This document shows positions 1 through 5,037 of a DNA stretch of 5,152 nucleotides, one piece after another (within the stretch, counting starts at the first letter, position 1; every line of letters starts with the position of its first letter). The notes under the pieces were generated by a model, which did no database searches, was not told where the DNA came from, and was given only the letters and a program-made list of their open reading frames with translations. Source of the DNA: Holosporales bacterium (GTDB lineage Bacteria > Pseudomonadota > Alphaproteobacteria > RUG11792); NCBI GenBank assembly GCA_031257415.1, contig JAIROR010000023.1, positions 1 through 5,152 of the forward strand, written 5' to 3'. A program made the position numbers and the translations under genes.

Positions 1-22
1 ATAATCCAAAAAGAGTAATCTT

Positions 23-60
23 ATGAAATCGATTCAAGGGCCGCCCCTGATCGATTTCAT
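23..60. repeat. Perfect 11-bp inverted repeat (large hairpin)
   Basis: ATGAAATCGAT at 23-33 is the exact reverse complement of ATCGATTTCAT at 50-60. The 16-nt interior also has GGG (38-40) facing CCC (44-46 or 45-47), so the stem can extend with one bulge and one mismatch. A transcript from either strand would fold. There is no T-run next to it, so it is not a clear intrinsic terminator. Both strands read ATG-AAA-TCG-AT from the arms, giving very short ORFs (23 codons on plus, 8 on minus) that I take as by-products of the palindrome. It could be a decayed mobile palindrome or a 3'-end processing or stability hairpin of a gene lying left of the window. Confidence 0.75.
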
Positions 61-71
61 TCCAAATATCC

Positions 72-100
72 ACTTTAAAAGCGAATGCTTTTAAAGTTTT
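72..100 (+). terminator. Terminator-like hairpin, perfect 11-bp stem, GAAT loop
   Basis: ACTTTAAAAGC (72-82) and GCTTTTAAAGT (87-97) are exact reverse complements separated by GAAT, and the right arm continues into TTTTAT. A short loop, long stem and terminal T-run fit a Rho-independent terminator for a rightward transcript entering from left of the window. The left arm preceded by few A residues makes it weaker in the other direction. The stem is AT-rich with only two G-C pairs near the loop, so efficiency is uncertain. It lies about 220 bp ahead of the leuS promoter and would insulate leuS from upstream transcription. Confidence 0.5.
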
Positions 101-315
101 ATCATTAGTATAGTATCTCGAATACTGAAGCCAGAAAAGTTAACAAAGTCTTAATTTTTGGCCGGTTTTGCTGATTATTTTTTGGCGCTGGATTTGGGGA
201 AGTAAAGTCGATCGGAAGCCGTCTTTTGGGTCGATTTCTTGAGACTTTTCTCATAGTTTCACGGACGACACACCTGGTTTGTCTCAAAAGATACGACACC
301 GCGATACGCCGGGAT
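101..315. other. Non-coding spacer upstream of leuS promoter
   Basis: I see no credible gene here. A 64-codon minus-strand reading frame (105-299) exists but starts with GTG, has no visible ribosome-binding site, gives a basic low-information peptide without a recognisable motif, and overlaps a repeated 17-mer. Visible structure is limited to the exact 17-bp repeat at 181-197 and a 7-bp inverted repeat, TTGAGAC (239-245) with GTCTCAA (281-287). No tRNA-like T-loop or cloverleaf was noticed. Confidence 0.6.
181..197 (+). repeat. 17-bp exact direct repeat, copy 1 (TTTGGCGCTGGATTTGG)
   Basis: This 17-mer recurs without a mismatch at 3223-3239, about 3 kb away, in the same orientation, upstream of the other complete gene. 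Weak similarity continues to the left: both sites are preceded within 40 nt by a T-rich stretch containing TTTTGG and GTT. At 3199-3239 the 17-mer is the tail of a palindromic repeat copy, so this site may be the remnant of another copy whose left half has decayed. Confidence 0.75.
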
Positions 316-344
316 TTGACTGCCTTTGTTAAATGACGTACAAT
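316..344 (+). promoter_or_regulatory. Sigma70-type promoter of leuS
   Basis: TTGACT (316-321) and TACAAT (339-344) are separated by exactly 17 bp, each one base off the TTGACA/TATAAT consensus. The expected transcription start is near 351, leaving a leader of about 27 nt before the leuS ATG at 378. This leaves no room for a T-box or other long riboregulator within the transcript, so expression appears to be constitutive or growth-rate driven. Confidence 0.82.
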
Positions 345-377
345 GAGGTTTGTTGTTTCTCGTGAGTATAGGTTAGA

Positions 378-2819
378 ATGTTAGGCGTGTATGATTTTAA
401 AGCCGTTCAAGACAAGTGGGGAGTTAAGCTTTCGAGCTATCATATTGATAACGAAAAGATAACTAATAAAAAGTATATACTTGAGATGTTGCCATACCCT
501 TCGGGAAAGCTTCACATGGGACATGTTAGGAATTATACAATTGGTGATGTAATCGCTCGATACTATTCGATGAATGGGTTCGGCGTTATTCATCCCATGG
601 GATGGGATGCCTTCGGTCTACCAGCCGAAAATGCGGCGATTCAATCTGGCGAGCATCCAGCCACGTGGACATACGCGAATATACAGGAAATGAAGGCAGA
701 GCTGCAATCTTTGGGATATATGTACGACTGGGATCGTGAAGTATGCACTTGTTCTCTTGATTATTATTCGCAAGAGCAGAAAATTTTTCTTGATCTATAC
801 AAACATGATCTTATTTATAGGAAAGAATCATATGTAAATTGGGATCCAGTTGAGCAGACAGTTCTTGCAAATGAGCAAGTTATAGATGGAAGAGGTTGGC
901 GTAGTGGAGCAGTAATCGAAAAGAAAATGCTTGAACAGTGGTTTATAAGAATTACTAAATATGCAGAAGAATTGCTTGATGGATTGAAGGATCTTGCAGG
1001 ATATTGGCCAGAAAATGTTATTAAGATGCAAGAGAATTGGATTGGAAAATCGGAGGGTGCCGTGGTTCACTTCGATCACAATATAGATGTTTTTACAACG
1101 CGACCGGATACATTGTTTGGGGCATCTTTTATTGCCCTTTCTCCTGATCACTTCCTATCTCAAAAACTTGCATCTGAAAATGACGACATAAAAAGATTTA
1201 TAGAAAATTACAAAATTGGAACTATGACAACTGAAAGCATAGAAAAAGCTGAAAAATTAGGAGTTTTTACTGGGATTTATGTAACGAATCCTGTTAACGA
1301 GGAACAGAAGCTACCAGTTTACATTGCGAACTTTGTTATTATCGATTATGGAACAGGTGCGGTATTTGGCTGTCCTGCCCACGATGAAAGGGATTTTGAA
1401 TTTGCCACGAAATATAATCTTCCAATACGGAGCGTTATAGAATCGCCAGAAGAATTACCATATATTGGAGACGGAGTTCATATTAATTCAGGTTTTTTGA
1501 ACGGCCTACGTATTACAGAAGCCAAAAAGTGTATGATAGAACATCTCAAAATGATAGGTAAAGGAACGGCAAAAGTAACATATAAACTGAGAGACTGGCT
1601 GGTTTCGAGACAACGCTATTGGGGATGTCCAATTCCATTCGTTCATTGCAGCACATGCGGCATAGTACCGGAAAACAAATTGCCGGTTGCTCTTCCTACC
1701 GATAATAGCGTTTCTTTTAACTCAGGAAAAAATCCACTCGAAGCGCACAGCACGTGGAAATACACGAAATGTCCTGTATGTGAGATGCCAGCCGTGAGAG
1801 AGACTGATACACTTGATACTTTCTTTGAATCCTCATGGTACTTTCTGAGATATATCGATAATAATTGCGCAACTCCAATTAATAAAAGAGTTTCTGATGC
1901 TGTTATGCCAGTTGATTTGTATATAGGTGGAATTGAACACGCCGTTCTTCATCTCTTGTATGCAAGGTTTTTTACTCTTGCCCTTCGTGATATGGGGTAT
2001 ATTTCGTTTTCCCACCCATTCAAAAACTTGCTGACACAGGGAATGGTTTGCCACAAATCATATAAAAACAAAAAGACGGGAGAGTGGTTATATCCAGAGG
2101 AGGCGGCTTCGCTTCCTCCTGATGACGTGTCTGAAGAGTCATTTGAAAAGATGAGCAAATCGAAGAAAAACATAGTGAATCCAAAAAAGATCATGAAATC
2201 CCACGGAGTAGACGCCATCAGATTATTTATTATATCGGATTCTCCTCCCGAAAAAGATTTCGCCTGGAATACTGATGCCCTCGATGGAGCCCTGAAATTC
2301 CTGAAGCGCATGTGGAAAATGTTTGATACAATAATCTCAATTGATCCTAATAAATCTGGCAGTTCCAATCTAATCAAAACAACGCATATTTATGTTAGGA
2401 AGATTAGTCGATGTATTGAAAAATCAATGCTCAATAAGGTCGTTGCTTATGCGAGAGAACTTTTTAACGAAATCGAAAAAGAAGCCAATCTCGAGTCATA
2501 TGACTCTATAAAGTTTGCTTTCACATCGTTTGTTAAAATGATGTTTCCAATCACTCCGTTTATAGCCAGCGAGATTATGTCATTTTGGGGGGAGGAGAAT
2601 TTTCAATGGCCAGAAGTTGATGAAAAGCTGGCGGCAATTGAGACTGTCGTCATAGCTGTGCAGGTAAATGGAAAACTCAGAGCTACTTTTGAAACGGATC
2701 TTGATACAGACGAGAGCAAACTGATAGCAGAAGCAATGGAGTTGCTTGGCATCACTTCATCTTCAATTCAAAAAACTATCGCTGTTAAAAATAAAATAGT
2801 GAGCTTTGTTCAGAAGTAG
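378..2819 (+). CDS. leuS: Leucine--tRNA ligase (leucyl-tRNA synthetase, class Ia)
   Basis: Cytoplasmic enzyme that activates leucine with ATP and charges tRNA-Leu. The 813-aa protein is complete and close to bacterial LeuRS length (about 800-870). Visible domains: class I signature PYPSGKLHMGH at residues 39-49; CP1 editing domain with TTRPDTLFGA (240-249) and GTGAVFGCPAHDERD (325-339), where D336 matches the conserved editing aspartate; catalytic-core RDWLVSRQRYWGCPIP (405-420); zinc module C424/C427 and C465/C468; KMSKS loop at 591-595; helical anticodon-binding region about 640-740; C-terminal tRNA-contact domain beginning VVIAVQVNGKLRA (757-769). ATG at 378 is chosen because the frame is closed by TAG at 369-371 and LYDFK-like starts are typical; a GTG at 387 (VYDFKAV) is a possible alternative. 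The ribosome-binding site is weak (AGG near 370-372). The gene stands alone: the lptE/holA genes often found downstream of leuS in Alphaproteobacteria do not follow. No frameshift or missing catalytic residue was seen. Confidence 0.98.
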   Translation: MLGVYDFKAVQDKWGVKLSSYHIDNEKITNKKYILEMLPYPSGKLHMGHVRNYTIGDVIARYYSMNGFGVIHPMGWDAFGLPAENAAIQSGEHPATWTYANIQEMKAELQSLGYMYDWDREVCTCSLDYYSQEQKIFLDLYKHDLIYRKESYVNWDPVEQTVLANEQVIDGRGWRSGAVIEKKMLEQWFIRITKYAEELLDGLKDLAGYWPENVIKMQENWIGKSEGAVVHFDHNIDVFTTRPDTLFGASFIALSPDHFLSQKLASENDDIKRFIENYKIGTMTTESIEKAEKLGVFTGIYVTNPVNEEQKLPVYIANFVIIDYGTGAVFGCPAHDERDFEFATKYNLPIRSVIESPEELPYIGDGVHINSGFLNGLRITEAKKCMIEHLKMIGKGTAKVTYKLRDWLVSRQRYWGCPIPFVHCSTCGIVPENKLPVALPTDNSVSFNSGKNPLEAHSTWKYTKCPVCEMPAVRETDTLDTFFESSWYFLRYIDNNCATPINKRVSDAVMPVDLYIGGIEHAVLHLLYARFFTLALRDMGYISFSHPFKNLLTQGMVCHKSYKNKKTGEWLYPEEAASLPPDDVSEESFEKMSKSKKNIVNPKKIMKSHGVDAIRLFIISDSPPEKDFAWNTDALDGALKFLKRMWKMFDTIISIDPNKSGSSNLIKTTHIYVRKISRCIEKSMLNKVVAYARELFNEIEKEANLESYDSIKFAFTSFVKMMFPITPFIASEIMSFWGEENFQWPEVDEKLAAIETVVIAVQVNGKLRATFETDLDTDESKLIAEAMELLGITSSSIQKTIAVKNKIVSFVQK

Positions 2820-2865
2820 CATTAGGGACGTGTTATAGCAAATTTTATTAGGCCGGGAAGACTCA

Positions 2866-2918
2866 CAATCTTTTGTTAATTGGGTATATGCCAAATCAAC
2901 GAAAGGTTGTGGATTTTT
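2866..2918 (+). repeat. Palindromic repeat copy 1; possible leuS terminator
   Basis: The left arm begins CAATCTTTTGTTAATTGG (2866-2883) and pairs with the right arm CCAAATCAACGAAAGGTTG (2891-2909). As RNA this gives a ~19-position stem with two G-U wobbles, about two mismatches and a small loop around TATAT. Five bases after the stem comes TTTTT (2914-2918). The hairpin starts 46 nt after the leuS stop codon, so this copy could act as its intrinsic terminator, although the gap before the T-run and the AU-rich stem make termination less certain than the repeat itself. Confidence 0.72.
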
Positions 2919-2956
2919 CCGACCCGAAATCCCACAGCACCCTGCCCTTTCTCGGT

Positions 2957-3002
2957 CAATCTTTTGTTAATTGAGTATACTTGCCCAAACACCAAGAGAT
3001 TG
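2957..3002 (+). repeat. Palindromic repeat copy 2
   Basis: The left arm CAATCTTTTGTTAATTGAG (2957-2975) is identical to copy 1 over 17 bases. The right-hand part, CAAGAGATTG at 2993-3002, pairs with CAATCTTTTG at 2957-2966 (ten pairs, one of them G-U). The middle of the stem is more decayed than in copy 1. A secondary inverted repeat, TGCCCA (2982-2987) with TGGGCA (3009-3014), encloses the right arm. Confidence 0.7.
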
Positions 3003-3106
3003 TGCGTCTGGGCATTCGTTTGGTATTCGTTTGTTGTGGCGCGAGTTCACTACGAAATGATTGGTAAAAATATTAATGCAAGCATCTTGTCCGTATTTTC
3101 ATTTCG

Positions 3107-3150
3107 CAATTATCTGTTGATTGGATATATACCAAATCAATAAAAGACTG
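3107..3150 (+). repeat. Palindromic repeat copy 3
   Basis: The left arm starts CAATTATCTGTTGATTGG (3107-3124) and the right arm is CCAAATCAATAAAAGACTG (3132-3150). It aligns without gaps to copy 1 at an offset of 241 bp. The loop-proximal half of the stem is kept (GTTGATT facing AATCAAT), and the A-C mismatch of copy 1 is a G-C pair here. The outer half has more mismatches. No T-run follows. Confidence 0.68.
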
Positions 3151-3198
3151 CGGCTCTTCCAGACCTGAAATATCTCTGGCAACTTGCTTCTTCCCTGG

Positions 3199-3239
3199 CA
3201 ATCTTTTGGGGGTTGGGTATAGTTTGGCGCTGGATTTGG
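3199..3239 (+). repeat. Palindromic repeat copy 4 with 17-bp repeat tail
   Basis: CAATCTTTTG (3199-3208) followed by GGGGTTGGGTATAG matches the left half of copies 1-3. The right arm is not recognisable. In its place lies TTTGGCGCTGGATTTGG (3223-3239), identical to 181-197 upstream of leuS. This is a truncated or recombined copy, about 60 bp before the promoter of the next gene. Confidence 0.62.
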
Positions 3240-3299
3240 ACAAAACTTTTATTGCTAATGATTTCATTGTTCTTTTTTAATGAGCTCGATATCAAGTAA

Positions 3300-3308
3300 T
3301 GATATAAT
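3300..3308 (+). promoter_or_regulatory. Extended -10 promoter of the exported-protein gene
   Basis: TGATATAAT at 3300-3308 is a perfect TGn-TATAAT extended -10 element. No good -35 hexamer lies 16-18 bp upstream, which is tolerated for extended -10 promoters. The expected start is near 3315, giving a leader of about 26 nt before the ATG at 3341, comparable to the leuS leader. Confidence 0.68.
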
Positions 3309-3340
3309 GTTAGCAGAGTGTTTTTTGGGTAACTTCAAAG

Positions 3341-4837
3341 ATGAAGATGTGTTTTTTTACAACGGCAGTAATTACAGCTATAGTTAGTTCTGCCGGCAGT
3401 TGCTTTTGTAGTGATATTCATACAGACGGCGGCGATATAATTAGTACGAAGGAGGACAATGGTATAGGCAGTATTGTAGAAGAGGATAACAATGACATAA
3501 TTAGTACGAAGGAGGATAATGATGATATAGTCAGTATTGTGGAAGAAAATAACAATAACATAATGAGTATTAGTCCGAATGATAACAATGGCACAACCAG
3601 TACTGAGAAGAGCGGTGGCATAGTCAGTACGAAGGAGGACGGTGGCACAACCAGTATAGAAATGGACAGTAACGGCAATCCAATGTACATTACCAAGTAC
3701 AGTAGTGGTGTTATAACAACCCTGAAAGGAAAGTCTAATAAAGATGGAAAGTTTGAGGCTAGCGAAAAAACGTGTGTGTATCCAGACGGCACTACGGATA
3801 CACGAAATGGAGAATTCTATCCCGAAGATAGCACCACAAATAAGCATCTAATTAAAAATGGAACTCACACTGTTACTAATTCTAGAGGGGAAATAATGTT
3901 CAAAGGAACCTGTACCAATGGAGAGTTAAAAGGAGAGGGGCTATACATTCCAATCTTCTTGAAAGATAAAGTTATATTTTTGGTCGGCAAGATTAGCGCA
4001 CCCGAGAAAGGTTCTCCCTCAATTGATGAGGGGATTAACGTTAAAATAGATCGGCACAATTCAATGATAACAATAAAGATGGGATCGTTCACAAAAAATA
4101 AGTTTCCTCAAGAATTAAAAGATGGATTAATCATTATTAAAAGTCCGCAACGTATTACTGTAGAGGAGGTGCAAGAAGCAAAGAGCCTAAAAAGAAAGAA
4201 TGTGAATAATAACGCTGCGTTAGATAACCTTTTGAAAACCTGTCCTAATTTCGTAGTGCAGCAGTTTAATCATGATCAGAAGACGAAGAATACCATTATT
4301 ACGTACTTATTTTCCTCGCAAAATTCGAAATCCATCGATCAGCCAGATATCCTTAGTCTGTTCACATCTGGTCAATGTAAGCTATTTGAGCCTTCCACGC
4401 AGGATTCCGAAAATCATCAAACAAATTCTTCCATTGGTTCACCGGACTTCCCGCCCGGTCTCTCCTTTAGGCCATCAGATACTTTGACAGTACCTAACAA
4501 TCTCCTAAATAACCAGGGAAATAGGAATTTCACTCTGAATACAGCTGCGCAGAATTTTATTCCTCCTTCGTTAAGAAATAACCAGGGATTCCCCAATTAC
4601 CTTTCGGATCTAACTCCACCGAGCTCTTTCTTTGCTCCACCGAGCTCCTTCTTTGCTCCACCGGGCTCTTTCTTTGCTCCACCGGGCTCTTTCTTTGCTC
4701 CACCGAGCTCTTTCTTTGCTCCACCGAGCTTTTCTCTCCTACCGGGCTTTCCTCCCCTACCGGACTTTCCTTCTGCCCCATCGCACTCTCTTTTCACTCC
4801 ACCGAGCTTTCTTCCTCCACCACCGAGCCATCCTTGA
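3341..4837 (+). CDS. Predicted exported repeat-rich protein of unknown function
   Basis: A 498-aa protein I do not recognise. It starts with a Sec-type signal peptide: K2, hydrophobic FFTTAVITAIVSSAG (5-19), and likely cleavage around residues 19-24. A cysteine pair (C21, C23) follows a poor lipobox (AGSC), so lipidation is possible but not supported. Residues 32-112 are four acidic/Asn-rich ~20-residue repeats. The region 113-203 is Gly/Asp/Asn-rich and includes MORN-like segments (VYPDGTTDTRNGEFY, 146-160; FKGTCTNGELKGEG, 187-200). Residues 204-350 look globular, with short beta-like strands and cysteines C301 and C346. Residues 360-425 are Asn/Pro-rich linker, and 426-460 are five PP[SG]SFFA heptapeptides before a Pro-rich end. 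No transmembrane helix apart from the signal, and no enzyme motif, was seen. The start could also be ATG 3347; neither has a strong Shine-Dalgarno. It is likely periplasmic, surface or secreted. Nearby repeats and an IS suggest an accessory locus. That it is a real gene is well supported by length, promoter and signal peptide; its function is not. Confidence 0.87.
   Translation: MKMCFFTTAVITAIVSSAGSCFCSDIHTDGGDIISTKEDNGIGSIVEEDNNDIISTKEDNDDIVSIVEENNNNIMSISPNDNNGTTSTEKSGGIVSTKEDGGTTSIEMDSNGNPMYITKYSSGVITTLKGKSNKDGKFEASEKTCVYPDGTTDTRNGEFYPEDSTTNKHLIKNGTHTVTNSRGEIMFKGTCTNGELKGEGLYIPIFLKDKVIFLVGKISAPEKGSPSIDEGINVKIDRHNSMITIKMGSFTKNKFPQELKDGLIIIKSPQRITVEEVQEAKSLKRKNVNNNAALDNLLKTCPNFVVQQFNHDQKTKNTIITYLFSSQNSKSIDQPDILSLFTSGQCKLFEPSTQDSENHQTNSSIGSPDFPPGLSFRPSDTLTVPNNLLNNQGNRNFTLNTAAQNFIPPSLRNNQGFPNYLSDLTPPSSFFAPPSSFFAPPGSFFAPPGSFFAPPSSFFAPPSFSLLPGFPPLPDFPSAPSHSLFTPPSFLPPPPSHP
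3434..3676 (+). repeat. Four degenerate ~60-bp in-frame repeats (N-terminal acidic repeats)
   Basis: Units at 3434-3493, 3494-3556, 3557-3616 and 3617-3676 encode residues 32-51, 52-72, 73-92 and 93-112. Units 1 and 2 both begin DIISTKEDN and share nearly identical DNA (ATAATTAGTACGAAGGAGGA). Unit 4 keeps GIVSTKED and unit 3 is the most diverged. Unit 2 has one extra codon. The frame is preserved throughout, indicating expansion by duplication under coding constraint. Confidence 0.82.
4616..4741 (+). repeat. 21-bp tandem repeat encoding PP[SG]SFFA heptapeptides
   Basis: Five full units of exactly 21 bp run from 4616 to 4720, based on CCACCGAGCTCTTTCTTTGC plus T, followed by a diverged sixth unit (4721-4741, PPSFSLL). 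The units differ only at single bases (AGC/GGC giving Ser or Gly; a synonymous TCT/TCC). Such near-identical units can gain or lose copies by slippage without breaking the frame. The phase fits the plus-strand gene; the large open frames on the other strand and in other frames here are artefacts of the repeat. Confidence 0.93.
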
Positions 4838-4898
4838 GCAAATAACAATTTCTCAAAATAACCGTAGATTTCCTAGGTAGGAGCGACATTCATAGATA

Positions 4899-4952
4899 TT
4901 TCACTTCATAGACAGGCACTTGCTTCGCAGCTATCTTGTTTCTGAAGTGAAA
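4899..4952. repeat. 10-bp inverted repeat with 34-nt interior
   Basis: TTTCACTTCA (4899-4908) and TGAAGTGAAA (4943-4952) are exact reverse complements. The interior contains the GGCACTTGCTTC segment related to the upstream repeats. The long loop and absence of a T-run argue against a standard terminator. It may be a protein-binding palindrome, a remnant of a mobile palindrome, or a structure that stabilises the 3' end of the preceding mRNA. Confidence 0.6.
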
Positions 4953-4984
4953 CGAGTGTATGCCCGATCACCAAACGATTCTGG
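4915..4984 (+). repeat. Possible fifth, diverged copy of the palindromic repeat
   Basis: Three anchors occur in the same order as in the 2820-3240 region. GGCACTTGCTTC (4915-4926) resembles GGCAACTTGCTTC at 3178-3190. CTATCTT (4931-4937) sits where CAATCTT stands. TGCCCGATCACCAAACGATT (4961-4980) resembles TGCCCAAACACCAAGAGATT at 2982-3001, with 16 of 20 bases identical. The collinearity makes chance less likely, but overall divergence is high. Confidence 0.48.
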
Positions 4985-5037
4985 AATAAGGACGCAAACA
5001 GATTGCTTGCCACCGCATTTTGGTCCGCACTTCCTTA

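Larger units (their letters stand above)
2866..3222 (+). repeat. Imperfect duplication of a ~115-bp block (241-bp period)
   Basis: Positions 2866-2980 align with 3107-3222. The offset is 241 bp through the first ~65 positions and 242 bp at the far end, so one indel. Over the first 65 positions I count about 49 identities, and 13 of the 16 differences are transitions. Each block is bounded on both sides by the CAATCTTTTG-type motif, so the basic arrangement is motif, ~67-bp spacer, motif, repeated twice, with an unrelated-looking insert (about 2981-3106) between the blocks. Confidence 0.65.
2820..3340. other. 521-bp intergenic region built of degenerate palindromic repeats
   Basis: No convincing gene lies between leuS and the exported-protein gene. 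A plus-strand frame of 87 codons (2880-3143) is open only because it runs through repeat copies: it reads similar peptides at copies 1, 2 and 3 (forms of NLLLIGY..PN) and ends at a stop inside copy 3. The region holds four copies of a palindromic motif (starting 2866, 2957, 3107, 3199), the second copy of the 17-bp repeat (3223-3239), a T-rich stretch (3271-3278) and an extended -10 promoter (3300-3308). Confidence 0.75.
4838..5037. other. 200-bp non-coding spacer between exported-protein gene and IS
   Basis: No gene seen. There is no clear intrinsic terminator directly after the 4837 stop; the palindrome TCCTAGGTAGGA (4871-4882) is small and lacks a T-run. The spacer holds a 10-bp inverted repeat (4899-4908 with 4943-4952) and a stretch resembling the palindromic repeats of the leuS downstream region (4915-4984). 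Confidence 0.6.

Noticed and set aside
3..26. Possible C-terminal tail of an upstream gene (NPKRVIL then TGA, plus strand)
   Set aside because: Only seven codons are visible and the stop falls inside the 23-60 palindrome; not enough to support a partial gene.
23..94. 23-codon ORF starting in the first palindrome
   Set aside because: Its start and the mirrored minus-strand mini-ORF both arise from the inverted repeat; no ribosome-binding site.
105..299. 64-codon minus-strand reading frame upstream of leuS
   Set aside because: GTG start, no ribosome-binding site, no recognisable motif, and it overlaps a repeated 17-mer; most likely non-coding.
345..377. T-box or other amino-acid-sensing leader for leuS
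   Set aside because: The promoter leaves only about 27 nt of leader, too short for such an element.
2880..3143. 87-codon plus-strand reading frame after leuS
   Set aside because: It runs through three copies of the palindromic repeat and ends inside one; the similar peptides it shows are translations of the repeat. No promoter or ribosome-binding site of its own.
2866..3239. CRISPR array
   Set aside because: Copies are degenerate, spacing is irregular (91, 150, 92 bp), spacers are themselves related between blocks, and no cas gene is present.
4557..4880. Repetitive open frames on the minus strand and in another plus frame over the 21-bp tandem repeat
   Set aside because: A 21-bp period keeps all frames open. 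The signal peptide, promoter and continuous upstream domain support only the frame of the 3341-4837 gene.
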